Of a DNA stretch of 64,000 nucleotides, positions 1 to 11,002 are shown in pieces. The notes under the pieces were generated by a model. That model was not told the DNA's origin, did no database searches, and saw only the letters and a program-made list of their open reading frames with translations. The number at the start of each line of letters is the position of its first letter. The first letter of the stretch is position 1. A program made the translations under genes and the position numbers. The DNA is from Epithemia pelagica (taxonomy: Eukaryota; Bacillariophyta; Bacillariophyceae; Surirellales; Surirellaceae): NCBI GenBank assembly GCA_946965045.2, contig OX337239.1, positions 496,001-560,000 of the forward strand, written 5' to 3'.

Positions 1-2050
1 ATCAATAAGCACATGTGAGGAGTCAACTGTGTGCTGTACGGAATGCTTGCCTTAACGTCGTAAATGGATCTGAGAAACGAAACGCAACCATCCTTCGTGG
101 AGGACGAACACTCGGATCAGTATACTATATGGATTGTGTCTTGTGAATTGGTGGAGGCTTTGCAGCAAGAAAATGATTCGAACCACACCCTGGGTGTTGG
201 ATTCCTTCCCGTTGGACTGCACGAGATTCTGTGGGACCGCCGGATGATATTCGTACCAGCGATAATAGGAGGGTCAGTGTCTGTGGAAGAATGCAGTTCC
301 AAACAATGGGATTGAGACAGGATGCTTCTTCCAAACGTTGAAGTGGTGTTCTCGTTTTATAAAAACTGTCTGTGCACTACAAAACGAGTTTGCAGTCCGA
401 CTGTGCGTTTGAGTACTGGAGGCCCCCGCCACAACGATTGGAACCCATGTCCTTGACATTTTGGACTCTATCAACACTACCTACTTTGGGTGATGAACCG
501 ACGATTCGACGGTACCCGAGGAGGCCCCTTTTCATGGTCATAGGCTGTTTCTATATTATTATACGGGATGGAGTTCTCGTCTTTTTGGATAGATGGCGAA
601 TTGGCAAACTTAGTTTGTACATGAGGAAGAACTAGTCCGAACGTATGGAACGATACGTCGCATCGCCTTGTTTTGCAGTGGGCACCCACTTGTTTTCGTT
701 GCTGCATGGTAAGATGAATGTCACACAGCGAGAGAAGAGGCATTGTGCATGGCATCCTAGTGAAACAGTCGAACCACGAGTCCACAGAAGCACTGGTCCC
801 AAAGACGTGGAACTGTACTTTGCGCGGCCCATGCAAGTGACGGACTGTGTTGGATTGAGTGGGCACCCACGAGTTCTCCTTTGCTGCTGGATTTGGTGTT
901 GGATTCTTGTTGGCCAACGAGAATAAAAAATACGCAATACTGCGAATAGGATCTATCCGAGCAGTAAAATGCCACAAAGAGAGAGAGAGAGAGAGAGAGA
1001 GAACAGAAACAGGCGTTGGGCCAGGTAGTTGGACATGGTCTCTTGGAAAGTGTCCGTGTGGGATCCGAATCTTGGTGGGGAGAACAAAAGCACGAGTCAA
1101 CAAAAGAGGACAGGGTTGGAGAATCCAAACCAACCAGGTGGTGCGCAACCATTGTGGTTGCCGAATGGACATGAGAGAGTCTCCGCTAAAAGCTGGAACA
1201 ACCCTACCATCAAAACCAACCAACAACAATGCCTTGTATTATAGGTACACGTGACGGACCGTGAATGCAGTTCTTGGAACCAGGACTGTGTATACAAGAC
1301 GACGACGAAACACAAGAGTCATCCTGCAGCTTCTTCTTCTTTTTCTTCTTCTTGTTTCGACATTCGTACACTGTGTGTTTGGATTTTGGATGGAACACGT
1401 ATTCTATACACATGATATTTGCCAACCAAAGTTCAGATTGTGGCAACGAACTCTCGTCCGTATCGCACTCTCGTCCGGCGTCGGGGTGGACGGTTGCTCT
1501 GGGCAATAGATCAACAGGGTGTCACTTAATCGATGTTTGTATTCGCCCCACGTTTCTCCCGACTGGGCTTGCGTCTCACGTAGTATTGCCTCGTGTAGAG
1601 TTGGTCGCATTTGCTAGATAGGCCGTGACACTGACCACACACACAGCTCAACAAAAGCATCGAGCGCGGGGGATGTGTGGCTGGTCACGTTTCAAGATTT
1701 CTGGGTGACGAGAAAGAGAGGTGCAATGGAGATGATCTTTTGACTTGCTTTGTGTGTTCGAGTGCCGAAAGTTACTGTAGAATTAGTTGCTTCGTTGGTT
1801 TTGTTGCGGTGTCAAGAACAGACCGAGAGAACGAGAGATTGAATGGATTGATTGATTGATTCATTCCTTATTATACTTAGCCACGTTCCAAAATTTCATC
1901 CGCAAAAGGCAACACACAAGGACACTGAGTTGGAAGACGCAAGAGCGGGGAACACAAAGCTCTCTCCTCCAAGGTTGCCGCAAAAACAAAACCACGAACC
2001 ATAGAGAGACACGAAAACGGATTTCTATTGGTGAGACGGGAGGACGGAAC
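1..2050. other. Gene-poor region, no supported gene
   Basis: Short open frames exist on both strands but none has a recognisable domain, and several overlap each other without preference. The stretch contains a GA microsatellite and scattered short similarities (for example a gtgggcaccca word near 679 and 859). I see no RNA gene here. Confidence 0.5.
979..1002. repeat. (GA)12 microsatellite
   Basis: Uninterrupted GA dinucleotide repeat of about 12 units, inside the gene-poor first 2 kb. Confidence 0.95.
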
Positions 2051-2051
2051 C

Positions 2052-2245
2052 ATGAGTCAATCGTCCAATCATCATGATGATAGTCATCATGGTGATCCTC
2101 CTAACAAACCATCCTCCATGACACAATCAGCATCACCAGCATCTTTTTCACCCACACTATCTCATCCATCATCTCAAGCAGCAGCCGCCACAACTACAAC
2201 AACAACAACAACAGGAGCGACGGAAGAACGCTTGTTTTACAAAAC
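2052..2245 (+). other. Possible truncated 5' exon of an unknown gene
   Basis: An ATG at 2052 opens a frame rich in Ser, Pro, His and Thr, with a run of eight Thr. It stays open to 2300, but from about 2246 the DNA reads as copia pol in a different frame. It may be the low-complexity N-terminus of a host gene cut by the retroelement, or a chance open frame in repetitive DNA. Nothing identifies a product. Confidence 0.2.
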
Positions 2246-3118
2246 AACAGACCGGACATCTTCACCTCTCCCAGACTTGCTTGATCGACGCTATCCTTGA
2301 TGATCTGCGATTACCAGCGGACACAAATACTCGTGACGTGCCGGCAGCAACCACAGTGAAGATGCGCGCCGATGATGATGGGGACCCCTTTGATGGACAC
2401 TTCAACTATCGCTCGGTCATCGGGAAACTGAATTTCCTCGAGAAAAGTACACGACCTGATATATCCTACGCAGTACATCAATGTGCACGCTTTTCCGCGA
2501 ATCCAAAGCAGGTACATGGACGAGCAGTAAAGCAGATTGGGCGCTACCTCGCTGGTACACGGTCACGAGGACTAGTGCTCAAACCACAGGACAAAGAAAA
2601 TTTCGACGTTTATGCCGATGCCGATTTTTGTGGCAACTTCAACAAGACAGAAATACCACGATCAGACATGGCCCGATCCCGTTCCCGATATGTCATCTTT
2701 TATGGAGGTTGTCCCATAGTGTGGGCATCAAAGTTACAGTCCGAGATTGCACTGTCCACAACGGAAGCGGAAATTATCAGCCTCTCTACTTCATAGCGTA
2801 CAGTCATTCCACTTATGAACATTACGAAAGAGATGAAATCACTCGGCTTCCCTGTCCTGTCAACACAACCCAGAGTACATTGTCGAGCTTTTGAAGACAA
2901 TAACGGAGCTTACGAATTGGCTACGGTCTATAAGTATCGACCACGCACGCGATACCTCTGTACCAAGCTATTTCATTTCAAGTCCTATGTCGAGAAGAAA
3001 GAGATTACGATCCTCCCTTGCGATACGGAGTTGCAGACCGCGGATATCTTTACCAAAGCACTGGATAAAGAGACGTTCGAGCGGCATCGCACGCGTATTA
3101 TGGGCTGGTAGTCAGATT
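2246..3118 (+). pseudogene. Decayed Ty1/copia (CoDi-type) pol fragment, end of RT plus RNase H
   Basis: In one frame the translation gives the end of a copia reverse transcriptase, the linker GKLNFLEKSTRPDISYAVHQ, and an RNase H domain (DADFCGN, then SRSRYVIFYGGCPIVWASK, then ALSTTEAE). It ends in the usual ADIFTKALDKETF...HRTRIMGW tail. A TAG at 2794-2796 interrupts RNase H just after the STTEAEIISLSTS segment, and the same frame continues across it without a shift. Integrase, protease and most of RT are absent. This is a non-autonomous remnant and is more diverged in type from the full element at 49.65-55.84 kb than a recent copy would be. Confidence 0.85.
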
Positions 3119-3130
3119 TTCACGCTGCGT

Positions 3131-3200
3131 GAGGGAGTGTTCGAATATTGTACATGCGGGCATATGTAACTGATGGGGACCTTGGGGGACCGCAGACGCA
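3131..3200 (+). repeat. Likely polypurine tract and start of 3' LTR of the copia fragment
   Basis: Thirteen bases after the pol stop comes a purine tract (gagggag, 3131-3137) followed by TGTTCGAATATTG. This is the usual arrangement of polypurine tract and LTR start (TG) in Ty1/copia elements. The LTR end could not be placed, because no second copy is in the window. Confidence 0.5.
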
Positions 3201-3627
3201 AACCTCATGACTCCATTAGGCCCAACGCATCATCGAACCGCCTTTCACAAAATGCAAAACGACGGACGATGGATCCAGGCGACGATGCCTATGTAACGAT
3301 CGACAATGCCTATGTAACGATTGTCGTTCTTAAGGACGGGATCCCATGACCATTGTCATAACGGTCCATGGCCCTAAGTGAATCAGAAGATACTTAGAGG
3401 CAGCGATATCCCACGAACGGTGGCAGGCCCGTCCATAACACATCTCGTCGCCCAAATTGGTGACATAACGTCTCCACCAACGATTCAACGCATCGATGAC
3501 AGTAGGGAACGGAGACGTAGTACCTAACACCGTAGACACACAATTTTGCAACAAGAGTCCTTTTCTTTACTCGCTAGTAAGGAAAACAACACACGACCGT
3601 CTGTCCATTGTTGTTGTTGTCCTGATC

Positions 3628-4060
3628 GGGATGATCCAGTACGACCGAAGCATTATGCGAACGCCATCCACCTTTGAGAGGAGGCCAATCGTTTACATTC
3701 CATTCTGCTCTCTCGTCGAAAAGGACAAGGCCCGACTGCCATGCTCGTTCTTTCAGTGGCGTGTCCATGGTTCCAAACAGTGACTGCAGAATAAATGAGG
3801 ATCGAGACTCTGTATTGTGCGAGGGTCGTGGGTTTGCTGCTCCTGTGATGCGGATGGATGCGGACTGGAAGCACGACTGACTTGACGAAACGGATGGATC
3901 GAAACACGAGCGATCGTCGCGAGACAGATATGGACCGCAACAGTCCCACAAAACCACATATATTCTATGAATTCGGAATACCACCGTGGAGGTGTTTGGA
4001 TGATATCGAACACAAACTCCTCACGGCGAGACTGACAACCACTGATGTGGGATCCGAAAA
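3628..4060 (-). pseudogene. Inverted, truncated copy of the kelch gene 5' region
   Basis: Read on the minus strand, this matches the promoter-proximal DNA and first ~48 codons of the kelch gene at 4862. The peptide here reads MDTPLKERAWQSGLVLFDER and continues close to the kelch N-terminus to WRSHNASVVLDH, where similarity ends. Upstream similarity continues to about 3935 and resumes near 4018-4060, so one copy has an ~80 bp insertion or deletion. No kelch repeat is present, so it cannot encode a propeller. The two copies face each other about 0.6 kb apart. Confidence 0.75.
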
Positions 4061-4269
4061 TGAGGGGCGATCCAAGAGATGAAGTGGGGGCCTCCAGAAT
4101 GTAGGGGCGGCATCTCGGTTTGGGGGATGGTATCTTTTTCGTACATTCTCGATCCATCTCACCTTCTTATTACGTATGCGTATGGGTTCTCCCTCGGATC
4201 CTCGGCTCTTGACTCATGTCTGGGGACGTCAAGCCTTATTGCTCCTTCGAAAGACCTTTGAGGTTGACA

Positions 4270-4585
4270 CCACGATGCACAGTACTAGGACAGGACGAAA
4301 CTGAGCTGAGCCAGTACCACGAGAACGACCGGCACCCGTCATGCTGGACTCCGAGGCATTGCGCCGAAGACCAGCAGTACTAGCAGGATGGAACAACAAC
4401 TGGTCAAGTCACCCTGGAACATTTACTACGACCGACACATGCACTGTCCAATTTAAACAAGTTTCTCGCCATGTCTCCATCCACGGCCTGTGCAGTGTCG
4501 GCGCTCGGTATTTGGTGGGAACCAACAACCAGACAGACTGCGGAGCCTTCCTTGCATGATTGTTGGAGTATAGTACTCTATATAC
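4270..4585. repeat. Dispersed repeat, copy A (homologous to 8385-9095)
   Basis: Three ordered blocks recur at 8385-8480 and 8810-9095: a block with acagtact and a ctcgactc/ctggactc core, a block with agcaggatggaacaacaMc, and a block ending tccacggcctNtgcag ... gggaaccaacaaccagacagactg. No long open frame is shared on the plus strand. A minus-strand peptide APQSVWLLVP occurs in both copies but may only reflect DNA identity. Confidence 0.65.
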
Positions 4586-4861
4586 CGCCCATGGCAAGTG
4601 GCATAACAACCACAAACTGACTGGAACGAATCGCGCCAATTCTGACATTTTTGTTCTGCGACTCGTGTGAGGATACCACAGTGGTTGTTTGTCTCGCCGT
4701 GAGGGTGCAATCGCTCGTGTTGATATCCATCTATTTCGTCAAGTCAGTCGTGCTTCCAGTCCGCACCCATCAGAGCAGCAGCAAGGAGCAGCAAACCCAA
4801 GAACCTCTCACAATACAGTGTGTCTTGATTCTCATAAATTCTGCAGTCAACGTTCGGAACC

Positions 4862-6019
4862 ATGACAATGACGCTACAAGAACAAGCATGGCAGTCGGGG
4901 CTTGTCCTTTTGGACGAGAAAGCAGAATGGAATGAAAACGATTGGCCTCCTCTTGTGGGTGGATGGCGTTCGCTTCATGCATCGGTTGTACTCGATCATA
5001 CGGTCGTCGTGTTGGGTGGATACAAACATTTGCAAGAGAATGTCAATTCCGTTCTTGTATTGAATTTAGCTAAACCAGACAAGCAGTGGCGACAAGGGCC
5101 ATCCATGAACAAGAAACGTTCTGGACATGCCGCTGTTGTGTGCAACGGAGGTATATACGTGATGGGAGGATTCAATGGATATTCAATGTTGGATTGTATG
5201 GAGCAAATTGATGCCAACGATTTGCTACAACCATTGTCGACATCAAGCATGACGCATGAGAGTCATTGGACGAAATTGAAATGTCGATTATCAACTGGAC
5301 GAAATGGATGTTGTGCCGTTACGGTGAAGAATCGATACATTGTTGTACTGGGGGGATGGGATGGAGGGCACAACTTGTCGTCGGATATCATTGATACCAG
5401 CAATCACACTGTCATTTCGGGACCAAATATGAACGTTCCACGTATATGGTGTGCCAGTGCGGTCGTTGGCCACCGCATCTTTGTCGTTGGAGGCTCGACA
5501 GTAGAGTATTTGGACTTTGGAAAGCCTAGTGACAATGCGGAGAGAAACGACACTCTGTCTACATTCATTTCCTCCTTGTCTGGTTGGACGACTCACTCTG
5601 ATCTGGTACTTTCGGCCTCGCGAGATTCTTCTTGTGCAGTGGTTACCGTGGGATCCTGTCTGGTGGTGGCGGGAGACCATCAAACTGTGGAAATCTTGGA
5701 TACGCATCACAACCGAATGTGGAATTTCCCACCATTCCGCAATGTCGTTGATAACTGCAGTATGGTGACTGTAGCCGATCAAGTTGCCGTGATTGGTGGA
5801 TGGAATAGTCCATCCTGTGCGACATTACCACTCATGGACAAGAGTACGTGGTGCTTTCGTCAACTTTGTGAGCAGCCTCGGATTGAATGGTATCATTGTC
5901 TGGAAAGATCGGGCAACGAAGATGTCAATGATACATCCTGCACCATCTCGTCGTCGACTCTAAAACGATTGAGGACCTTTGATTACTGTGATTGTGACAA
6001 CGAGGACGATGGCAGTTGA
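4862..6019 (+). CDS. Kelch-repeat beta-propeller protein
   Basis: The 385-residue intron-less protein has about six kelch-type repeats with the hydrophobic-hydrophobic-GG signature: VVVLGGY near residue 56, IYVMGGF near 100, IVVLGGW near 160, IFVVGGS near 205, LVVAG near 265 and VAVIGGW near 305. This fits a single six-bladed propeller, a protein-interaction scaffold. No BTB, F-box, Rab or catalytic domain is attached, so partner and process are unknown. There is no signal peptide or membrane segment. The start is the ATG at 4862; Met3 (4868) is equally possible. The first ~50 codons and upstream DNA are duplicated in inverted orientation at 3628-4060. Confidence 0.8.
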   Translation: MTMTLQEQAWQSGLVLLDEKAEWNENDWPPLVGGWRSLHASVVLDHTVVVLGGYKHLQENVNSVLVLNLAKPDKQWRQGPSMNKKRSGHAAVVCNGGIYVMGGFNGYSMLDCMEQIDANDLLQPLSTSSMTHESHWTKLKCRLSTGRNGCCAVTVKNRYIVVLGGWDGGHNLSSDIIDTSNHTVISGPNMNVPRIWCASAVVGHRIFVVGGSTVEYLDFGKPSDNAERNDTLSTFISSLSGWTTHSDLVLSASRDSSCAVVTVGSCLVVAGDHQTVEILDTHHNRMWNFPPFRNVVDNCSMVTVADQVAVIGGWNSPSCATLPLMDKSTWCFRQLCEQPRIEWYHCLERSGNEDVNDTSCTISSSTLKRLRTFDYCDCDNEDDGS

Positions 6020-6455
6020 AATGTGCAACAGCTTGCACGGCCAAGGGCCCGGAAACTATATCATGGGCCATTATACTCTCATACAATACAGGAGATCGTG
6101 GCAGTTCTTAATTATATATTTTTAGGTTAAGTTATTCGACAGCAAGTTCTTACATGTTTGAAGCACCACCTTATAGCATATGACCGCACATGAATTTCTT
6201 TCCGATGCGATGGCGTCTGTGACAGTCGAACCCATCCGCCATGGTCAGCTATCCTTGTAGCAAATAATGAGATGTTACAGCGTCTGCTGTCATTTCTGGC
6301 AATCACACTTGGGTGGATGGCCATAGTAGCGCTCCTCTCTTTGGTGTTGAATCTCTCTGGTCTTGAATAGAATGAATCATCTTTCGACGGTTTTTGATGG
6401 TCTCGTTGCATCTTTGGGACGTGGAAGGAACGGCCTGAATTCAGAAAGAGAACCA

Positions 6456-6745
6456 AACGGGATGCCTCTTCAAACGGGATGCCTGTTGTGCATGCGAGGA
6501 TTTTGTTGTTTTGGTGCTGCTGGTGGATAGAGACTCCTGATTTTACAGCTCTTGCCGTGCTCTCCTTCATGATAGAGTTTTTGGGTGTTGTTGTCATTAT
6601 TGTAGCGCAATCGAAGGACTGTGTGGTCTTTGCTCCTTGGCTCCATGAACTTTGCTCGCTTCCACCACGCACCATGAGAGTCTCCATATCTGTCCGTGCC
6701 TTGGTTTGGCGTGTGGCTATGTTCGATGAATCGCGGACAAAATGA
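6456..6745. repeat. Diverged tandem duplication, copy 1
   Basis: This segment (gggatgcctgttgtgc, then ...gtagcgcaatcga, then ...cacgcaccatgag, then ...atgttcgatgaatc) matches 7086-7262 in the same order and orientation, with indels. A shorter repeat, aaacgggatgcctSttSaaac, lies at its left end (6456-6486). Confidence 0.65.
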
Positions 6746-7085
6746 CGAAACGGGTGGATCCAAAGGTCCGATGCTGATGCATCATACCAAATGGGCATTG
6801 TAGATGTCGTTGTAGTGGTGCCATTGTCGCTTTTGACTCGTGTTTTGTTCTTATGAAGGGTCATCGTTGGTTCCTCTTTCTTGGTGTCAATGTCTTTGCG
6901 GAGCCCCAAATCTGTCGACGCGGTAAATATAAGGCGATGCTACAATTCCCAAGGCTGTGCTGGTGGTGGCCCTTGTTCCAAATAACCGACTGGTTGTGGT
7001 TGTTGTCATTTTGTCTACAAGTTATTGATGCGTCGATCGAAACCATTCATTTGCTAATATTGAAAATAGCAAGAAGGAGGACAAA

Positions 7086-7262
7086 ACAGGATGCCTGTTG
7101 TGCGCTGGCGCAATTTCGCTGTTGGGTGTAGTCCTGATAATCGTAGTGCAGTCGAGTGACAACATGGTTTGCTCCTGTCCGCCACAAACCATGGGTTTTG
7201 ACATCTGTTCGTGCACCTTATTTAGCTTGGCTCATGGTCATGTCCGATGAATCCGACAAAAG
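7086..7262. repeat. Diverged tandem duplication, copy 2
   Basis: Second, shorter copy of the 6456-6745 segment. It shares the gatgcctgttgtgc start, the gtagtgcagtcgagtg block, the ccacaaaccatggg block and the gtccgatgaatccg end. Confidence 0.65.
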
Positions 7263-8384
7263 AACGTCTCCACACTTCTCCTCCTCCTTCTTATTGCAAT
7301 GAACGTTGCCATTGAACGATGATGTGTGGGGAAACCGAAGTGTGGTTGGTGTGTAGAGGACGGATCATCACCAGTGCACTTGTGTTGATGATTGATTAAG
7401 GTACTGGCGGAGGATTCTTGTTATCATGATGGCTTTTCGCGGTCCGTGCAAGGGTGCTTCTTCTTGGAAATCCTGGGGCGACAACGCGATCCTTTTCTTT
7501 GATTCATTCTTCAGTACTCCAATCGGACGAGGAGGGAGTGGAACTGTGCTCGGTACTTTGATCCGTACTGTTGCGCTTCTCGTCATTGGCGCGATTACAT
7601 GCTAGGTCCGACTTGAAGCCTCTTGGAGCATTCGATGCGAACATGACGACGTCCCCATTCATCGGAAAATTTGTCGCTCTCCCCCAAGCAGTGCCGTCAT
7701 AGATATTTCGGCTCCCCGCAAGGCGATTGCAGGTGGCTTTTCCACGCCATTCTGGTTTCGTCAACGCAAATTCAAACCTTCTTCTTCACCATTGACGGGT
7801 GATCCGTCGAGATGATTCTTTGCACCGACTGTGCAAAAGATACGCACAGAGCGCAAAAAGATATTGGGATTTGGGGGGGGGGGGGTGAACTCAAAAGAGG
7901 GCATGTTCGCCCCCCTTTCATGAACGGCGCGATCAATGATCGACCGTCCGTCCTCCGTACGTGGTGGAGCTCGAGTTCACCATGACCATGACACTGAAAG
8001 AAAAAGCAGGAGAGTCGTCGTGGCTTTTCGTATCGAGTGATCGTTACATATGAAACAAGACGAGACAGAAAAGAGCAGAGCCTGTGGATCTGGACAAGAC
8101 GTTCTGGTGATTGTTCGACAGGAAGACGACGTCGGACCAGAACCGTCGTCAAAAAGACAATTTACGATGATGAATGTTGCTGTGCTCGTCCGTATGTCTC
8201 GAGTTTCCAACCAAAGCATGCAGATTGCAAGGCTGAATCATAGGTTCCTTCACTACATGCTCGTCCGTCTCAACCTGCCGGTGCTTCTAGTAAAACGCAC
8301 CGAACCAGCTTGCAATGGCCACCGTTTGCATGGCTACCATGTCAGCAGCATGAAACAGACCTGGTTTTTGTATTGAAGCTTGCT

Positions 8385-9095
8385 GAGAGGCACCACAACG
8401 GACAGTACTGACAGTACGAACATTTTAGGGCGACAAAACTGTGCCACTATCACGACAACGACAGGCACCACAATCATGCTCGACTCGGATGCGTTTCGCC
8501 ATTGATGGAAGAAGAGCCATGTCAACAAAAGCGGCAACAACAATGTCCTTTTCATGGTGTGCATTCATTCATCAAGTGCAAGAAGAAGGGAGAAGAAAGG
8601 TCCAAGCATTGGAAGAATCGTCTCATAAGTGGCAGATTCACCAGTGAGACCACAGCATGATGACAGGATCATGTTGTCTGAATCTAAGGGCAACGCACAA
8701 TGTTGTGGAAGAAGCCATGAAGGTCAATGTGGAATCACACAGGTGGACCTTTTGTCAATGTTGCAGAACCAACAAGGCCAATGGCCTCTGGCCAAGTACC
8801 ATACACAAGTAGCAGGATGGAACAACACCAGGTCGAATCACCTAGTCCAACACTGAGGCCTTTAACTGACGACCAGTAGTACTCACAGGATGGAACAACA
8901 CGACACTGCCAACAACAATCGATCGAATCACCGTCGAATTCAAGCAACTTCCTTCCCCGACTTGCAATACTACCCATGTCTCTCTTAATCCACGGCCTCT
9001 GCAGTCTTGTTGCTTTTTTGTTGGGAACCAACAACCAGACAGACTGTGGAGCGTTTTCATTGCATAATTGTAACACGACACTACAGTACTCTACA
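8385..9095. repeat. Dispersed repeat, copy B (homologous to 4270-4585)
   Basis: Same ordered blocks as 4270-4585, with an extra ~350 bp between the first and second block and a doubled aggatggaacaaca word (8814 and 8890). Confidence 0.65.
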
Positions 9096-9098
9096 TTG

Positions 9099-9192
9099 CG
9101 CAACGTGTTAGGATTCCCCAGCCGTTAATGATGATTGTGATGATTGCGGCCCAGTCGTTGTTGTCAGGGTGGACAACCCCAGGGCCAACATT
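9099..9192. repeat. Direct repeat, detached copy of the 3' end of the next gene
   Basis: About 92 bp beginning cgcaacgtgttaggattcc match 9270-9362 with only a few differences. The second copy is the real 3' end of the minus-strand gene 9278-11002 (its last codons and stop), so this copy is a duplicated gene end lying just downstream. Confidence 0.85.
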
Positions 9193-9277
9193 GTTCCTCT
9201 GTTCGTCCATCAACTCAATGAAGATTGTTGCTACCACCAAGCACAAGGAGATCAAGTCAACTATATTGCGCCACGTG

Positions 9278-11002
9278 TTAGGATTCCCCAGCCGTTAATG
9301 ATGATTGCGATGATTCCAGCCCCGTAGTTGCTGTCAGGGTGGACAACCCCAGGGCCAAAACGGTCACGAGGGCCGTCGTGGCCATCCACACTTGATCGCC
9401 GTGTTCTTGCGCCTGTCGTGCCGGATCCATTTTGCTGGTCTTGTTGCTAGTAGCATTGGAAGTCGCCGCCCGTGTGCTGCGGGTCGAGGGATGGAACGAC
9501 GACGACGACGAGTTGTGATTATTAGTGTTCGGGGGAACCAGCACTCTGGGTGTCATCATGGATGGTACGGCCGCTTCCGACAACAAGGGCGCCCAGGATT
9601 GGACCGGCACGGACGATTGCGCCACGTGTTGGAGCGCTTGCTCCAACCACGCATTGCTTTGTTGGTTCTGGTTGGATACAACAGTTGCTGTTGGTGGCGC
9701 TTGACAATATATATTGTGGGCATTGACCCAATTGTTGTGATACCAAGTGCTCATGGTTCGAGTCGTCGTTGTTGTCGTTGGTTCAGTCGTCGTCGTAACG
9801 TCTCCAAACCCCAATTCCCTCCAGACCGACTCGACAAATTCCATCAAGAGGCGGTTGGAATTGGAAGTGTTGTTGTTCATGGTAGTAGTATGGTCTTGCT
9901 GTTGTTGCTCAGGCATCAAGAGTGTGACCAAATGGACATTGGTTCGGGCCTGCATCAAATGATCCCAGAGTAGGAGTTGCAGTTTGGTCCTCCTCTCGGA
10001 TTTTCTCTTGCGGAGATATCGTGCCACAAACTGATAATGATCTTGTACTCGCGCCAATGTTGTGGCAATCCAATCTTCCTGTTCGTGCAGGGACACGTGA
10101 TGTAATTGTGCCAGGGCCACGGACCGTTCCCACCACGTGGCCAAACGACCACTCCACCAATTCCGCCACCAGCCATTTGACCCACCATAATAGTGACCCT
10201 GATACGCAGCCCGTGCTTGCAGTGCATGCCATCCATACCAAGCGACAGGATCGGCATAGTGCAAGGCTTGAAAGGATGGCTTTAAAACGGACGACAAGGA
10301 CTGTTGGACCATCCACTCGTCATCATCATCATGGTTGTCCTTGTCATCGTCGTTGCTTGTTTCGTTCGAAGAATACCATTGGTACACATGATCCACGATC
10401 CGTTGTTGAGATCCTCCCACCACGACACGGCAACTACTACTATTACTCGTACTACTCGTAGTCCACTCCACCAAGCAGGGCAAGGGACCGGTCCATTCCA
10501 CCACGGCATGCGGAATATTCACCACTACATGAGCAATGTGACCGCTTCGCAAGGCGGCTTGGACGGCCCATGCCGGTCGGTGTTGCAGGACAATCACCAT
10601 GGTCGTACTACTTGTCGTTGAACTAGCAGTGGTCCTTGTGGAATTCTGGGACTGCGGCTGTTCTGGCAGTGGCACCAAGGCCAAAGGCACGAAATCGGTC
10701 ACACGGGTATCCACAACGCCCCACGATACGACTGTCTTGCTCTTGTTCGTGTCACTGCTGTTTCTTGATTCTTGCGGACGGCATTCCCACACTTCGGTAA
10801 AGCCTGGACGACGACCAGAATGATCGTTGTCCATCTCGTGCTCGATGTAGGATCGATCGCCATGCCAATTGTACACCAGACCGGCCAAACTGGCTGGACC
10901 GTACCAACCCAACCGATTCCACACAATACGGTTCCATGACCGAGACGACGACGACGGTGACGATGATGCGGAAGAGGAGGAAGAAGAGGATGAGGATGAC
11001 AT
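9278..11002 (-). CDS. Putative metaxin/Sam37-like tail-anchored protein
   Basis: A 574-residue protein, taking the ATG at 11002, followed at once by a poly-Ser tract. Residues ~135-180 (IVLQHRPAWAVQAALRSGHI ... WTGPLPCLVEW) resemble the thioredoxin-fold N-terminal half of GST-like metaxin/Tom37 proteins, including a G-P-L-P-C-L 'cis-Pro' stretch. Residues ~255-345 are helical and Trp/Arg rich (DPVAWYGWHALQAR...), as in the GST-C half. The last ~35 residues hold one hydrophobic helix (VWMATTALVTVLALGLS), a plausible tail anchor. Metaxin/Sam37 proteins act in outer-membrane beta-barrel assembly in mitochondria. Low-complexity insertions (acidic, Thr, Asn/Ser) break up the domains. The family call is a fold-level inference; the reading frame itself is solid. 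Confidence 0.45.
   Translation of the reverse strand: MSSSSSSSSSSASSSPSSSSRSWNRIVWNRLGWYGPASLAGLVYNWHGDRSYIEHEMDNDHSGRRPGFTEVWECRPQESRNSSDTNKSKTVVSWGVVDTRVTDFVPLALVPLPEQPQSQNSTRTTASSTTSSTTMVIVLQHRPAWAVQAALRSGHIAHVVVNIPHAVVEWTGPLPCLVEWTTSSTSNSSSCRVVVGGSQQRIVDHVYQWYSSNETSNDDDKDNHDDDDEWMVQQSLSSVLKPSFQALHYADPVAWYGWHALQARAAYQGHYYGGSNGWWRNWWSGRLATWWERSVALAQLHHVSLHEQEDWIATTLARVQDHYQFVARYLRKRKSERRTKLQLLLWDHLMQARTNVHLVTLLMPEQQQQDHTTTMNNNTSNSNRLLMEFVESVWRELGFGDVTTTTEPTTTTTTRTMSTWYHNNWVNAHNIYCQAPPTATVVSNQNQQSNAWLEQALQHVAQSSVPVQSWAPLLSEAAVPSMMTPRVLVPPNTNNHNSSSSSFHPSTRSTRAATSNATSNKTSKMDPARQAQEHGDQVWMATTALVTVLALGLSTLTATTGLESSQSSLTAGES

Larger units (their letters stand above)
6020..9277. other. Repeat-rich region without a supported gene
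   Basis: This 3.2 kb stretch is a patchwork of diverged duplications, listed separately. The longest open frame (6127-6909, minus, 260 codons) has no recognisable domain, and its most protein-like part lies in DNA duplicated at 7086-7262, so I do not call it a gene. Two short minus-strand frames (7368-7586 and 7504-7764) overlap and are unidentified. There is a run of 13 G at 7873-7885. Confidence 0.5.

Noticed and set aside
477-1254. Long overlapping open frames on both strands (250 and 131 codons)
   Set aside because: No domain, low-complexity content from the GA repeat, and equally open frames on the opposite strand; treated as chance.
6127-6909. 260-codon minus-strand open frame
   Set aside because: No recognisable domain and partly made of locally duplicated DNA; not strong enough to call a gene.
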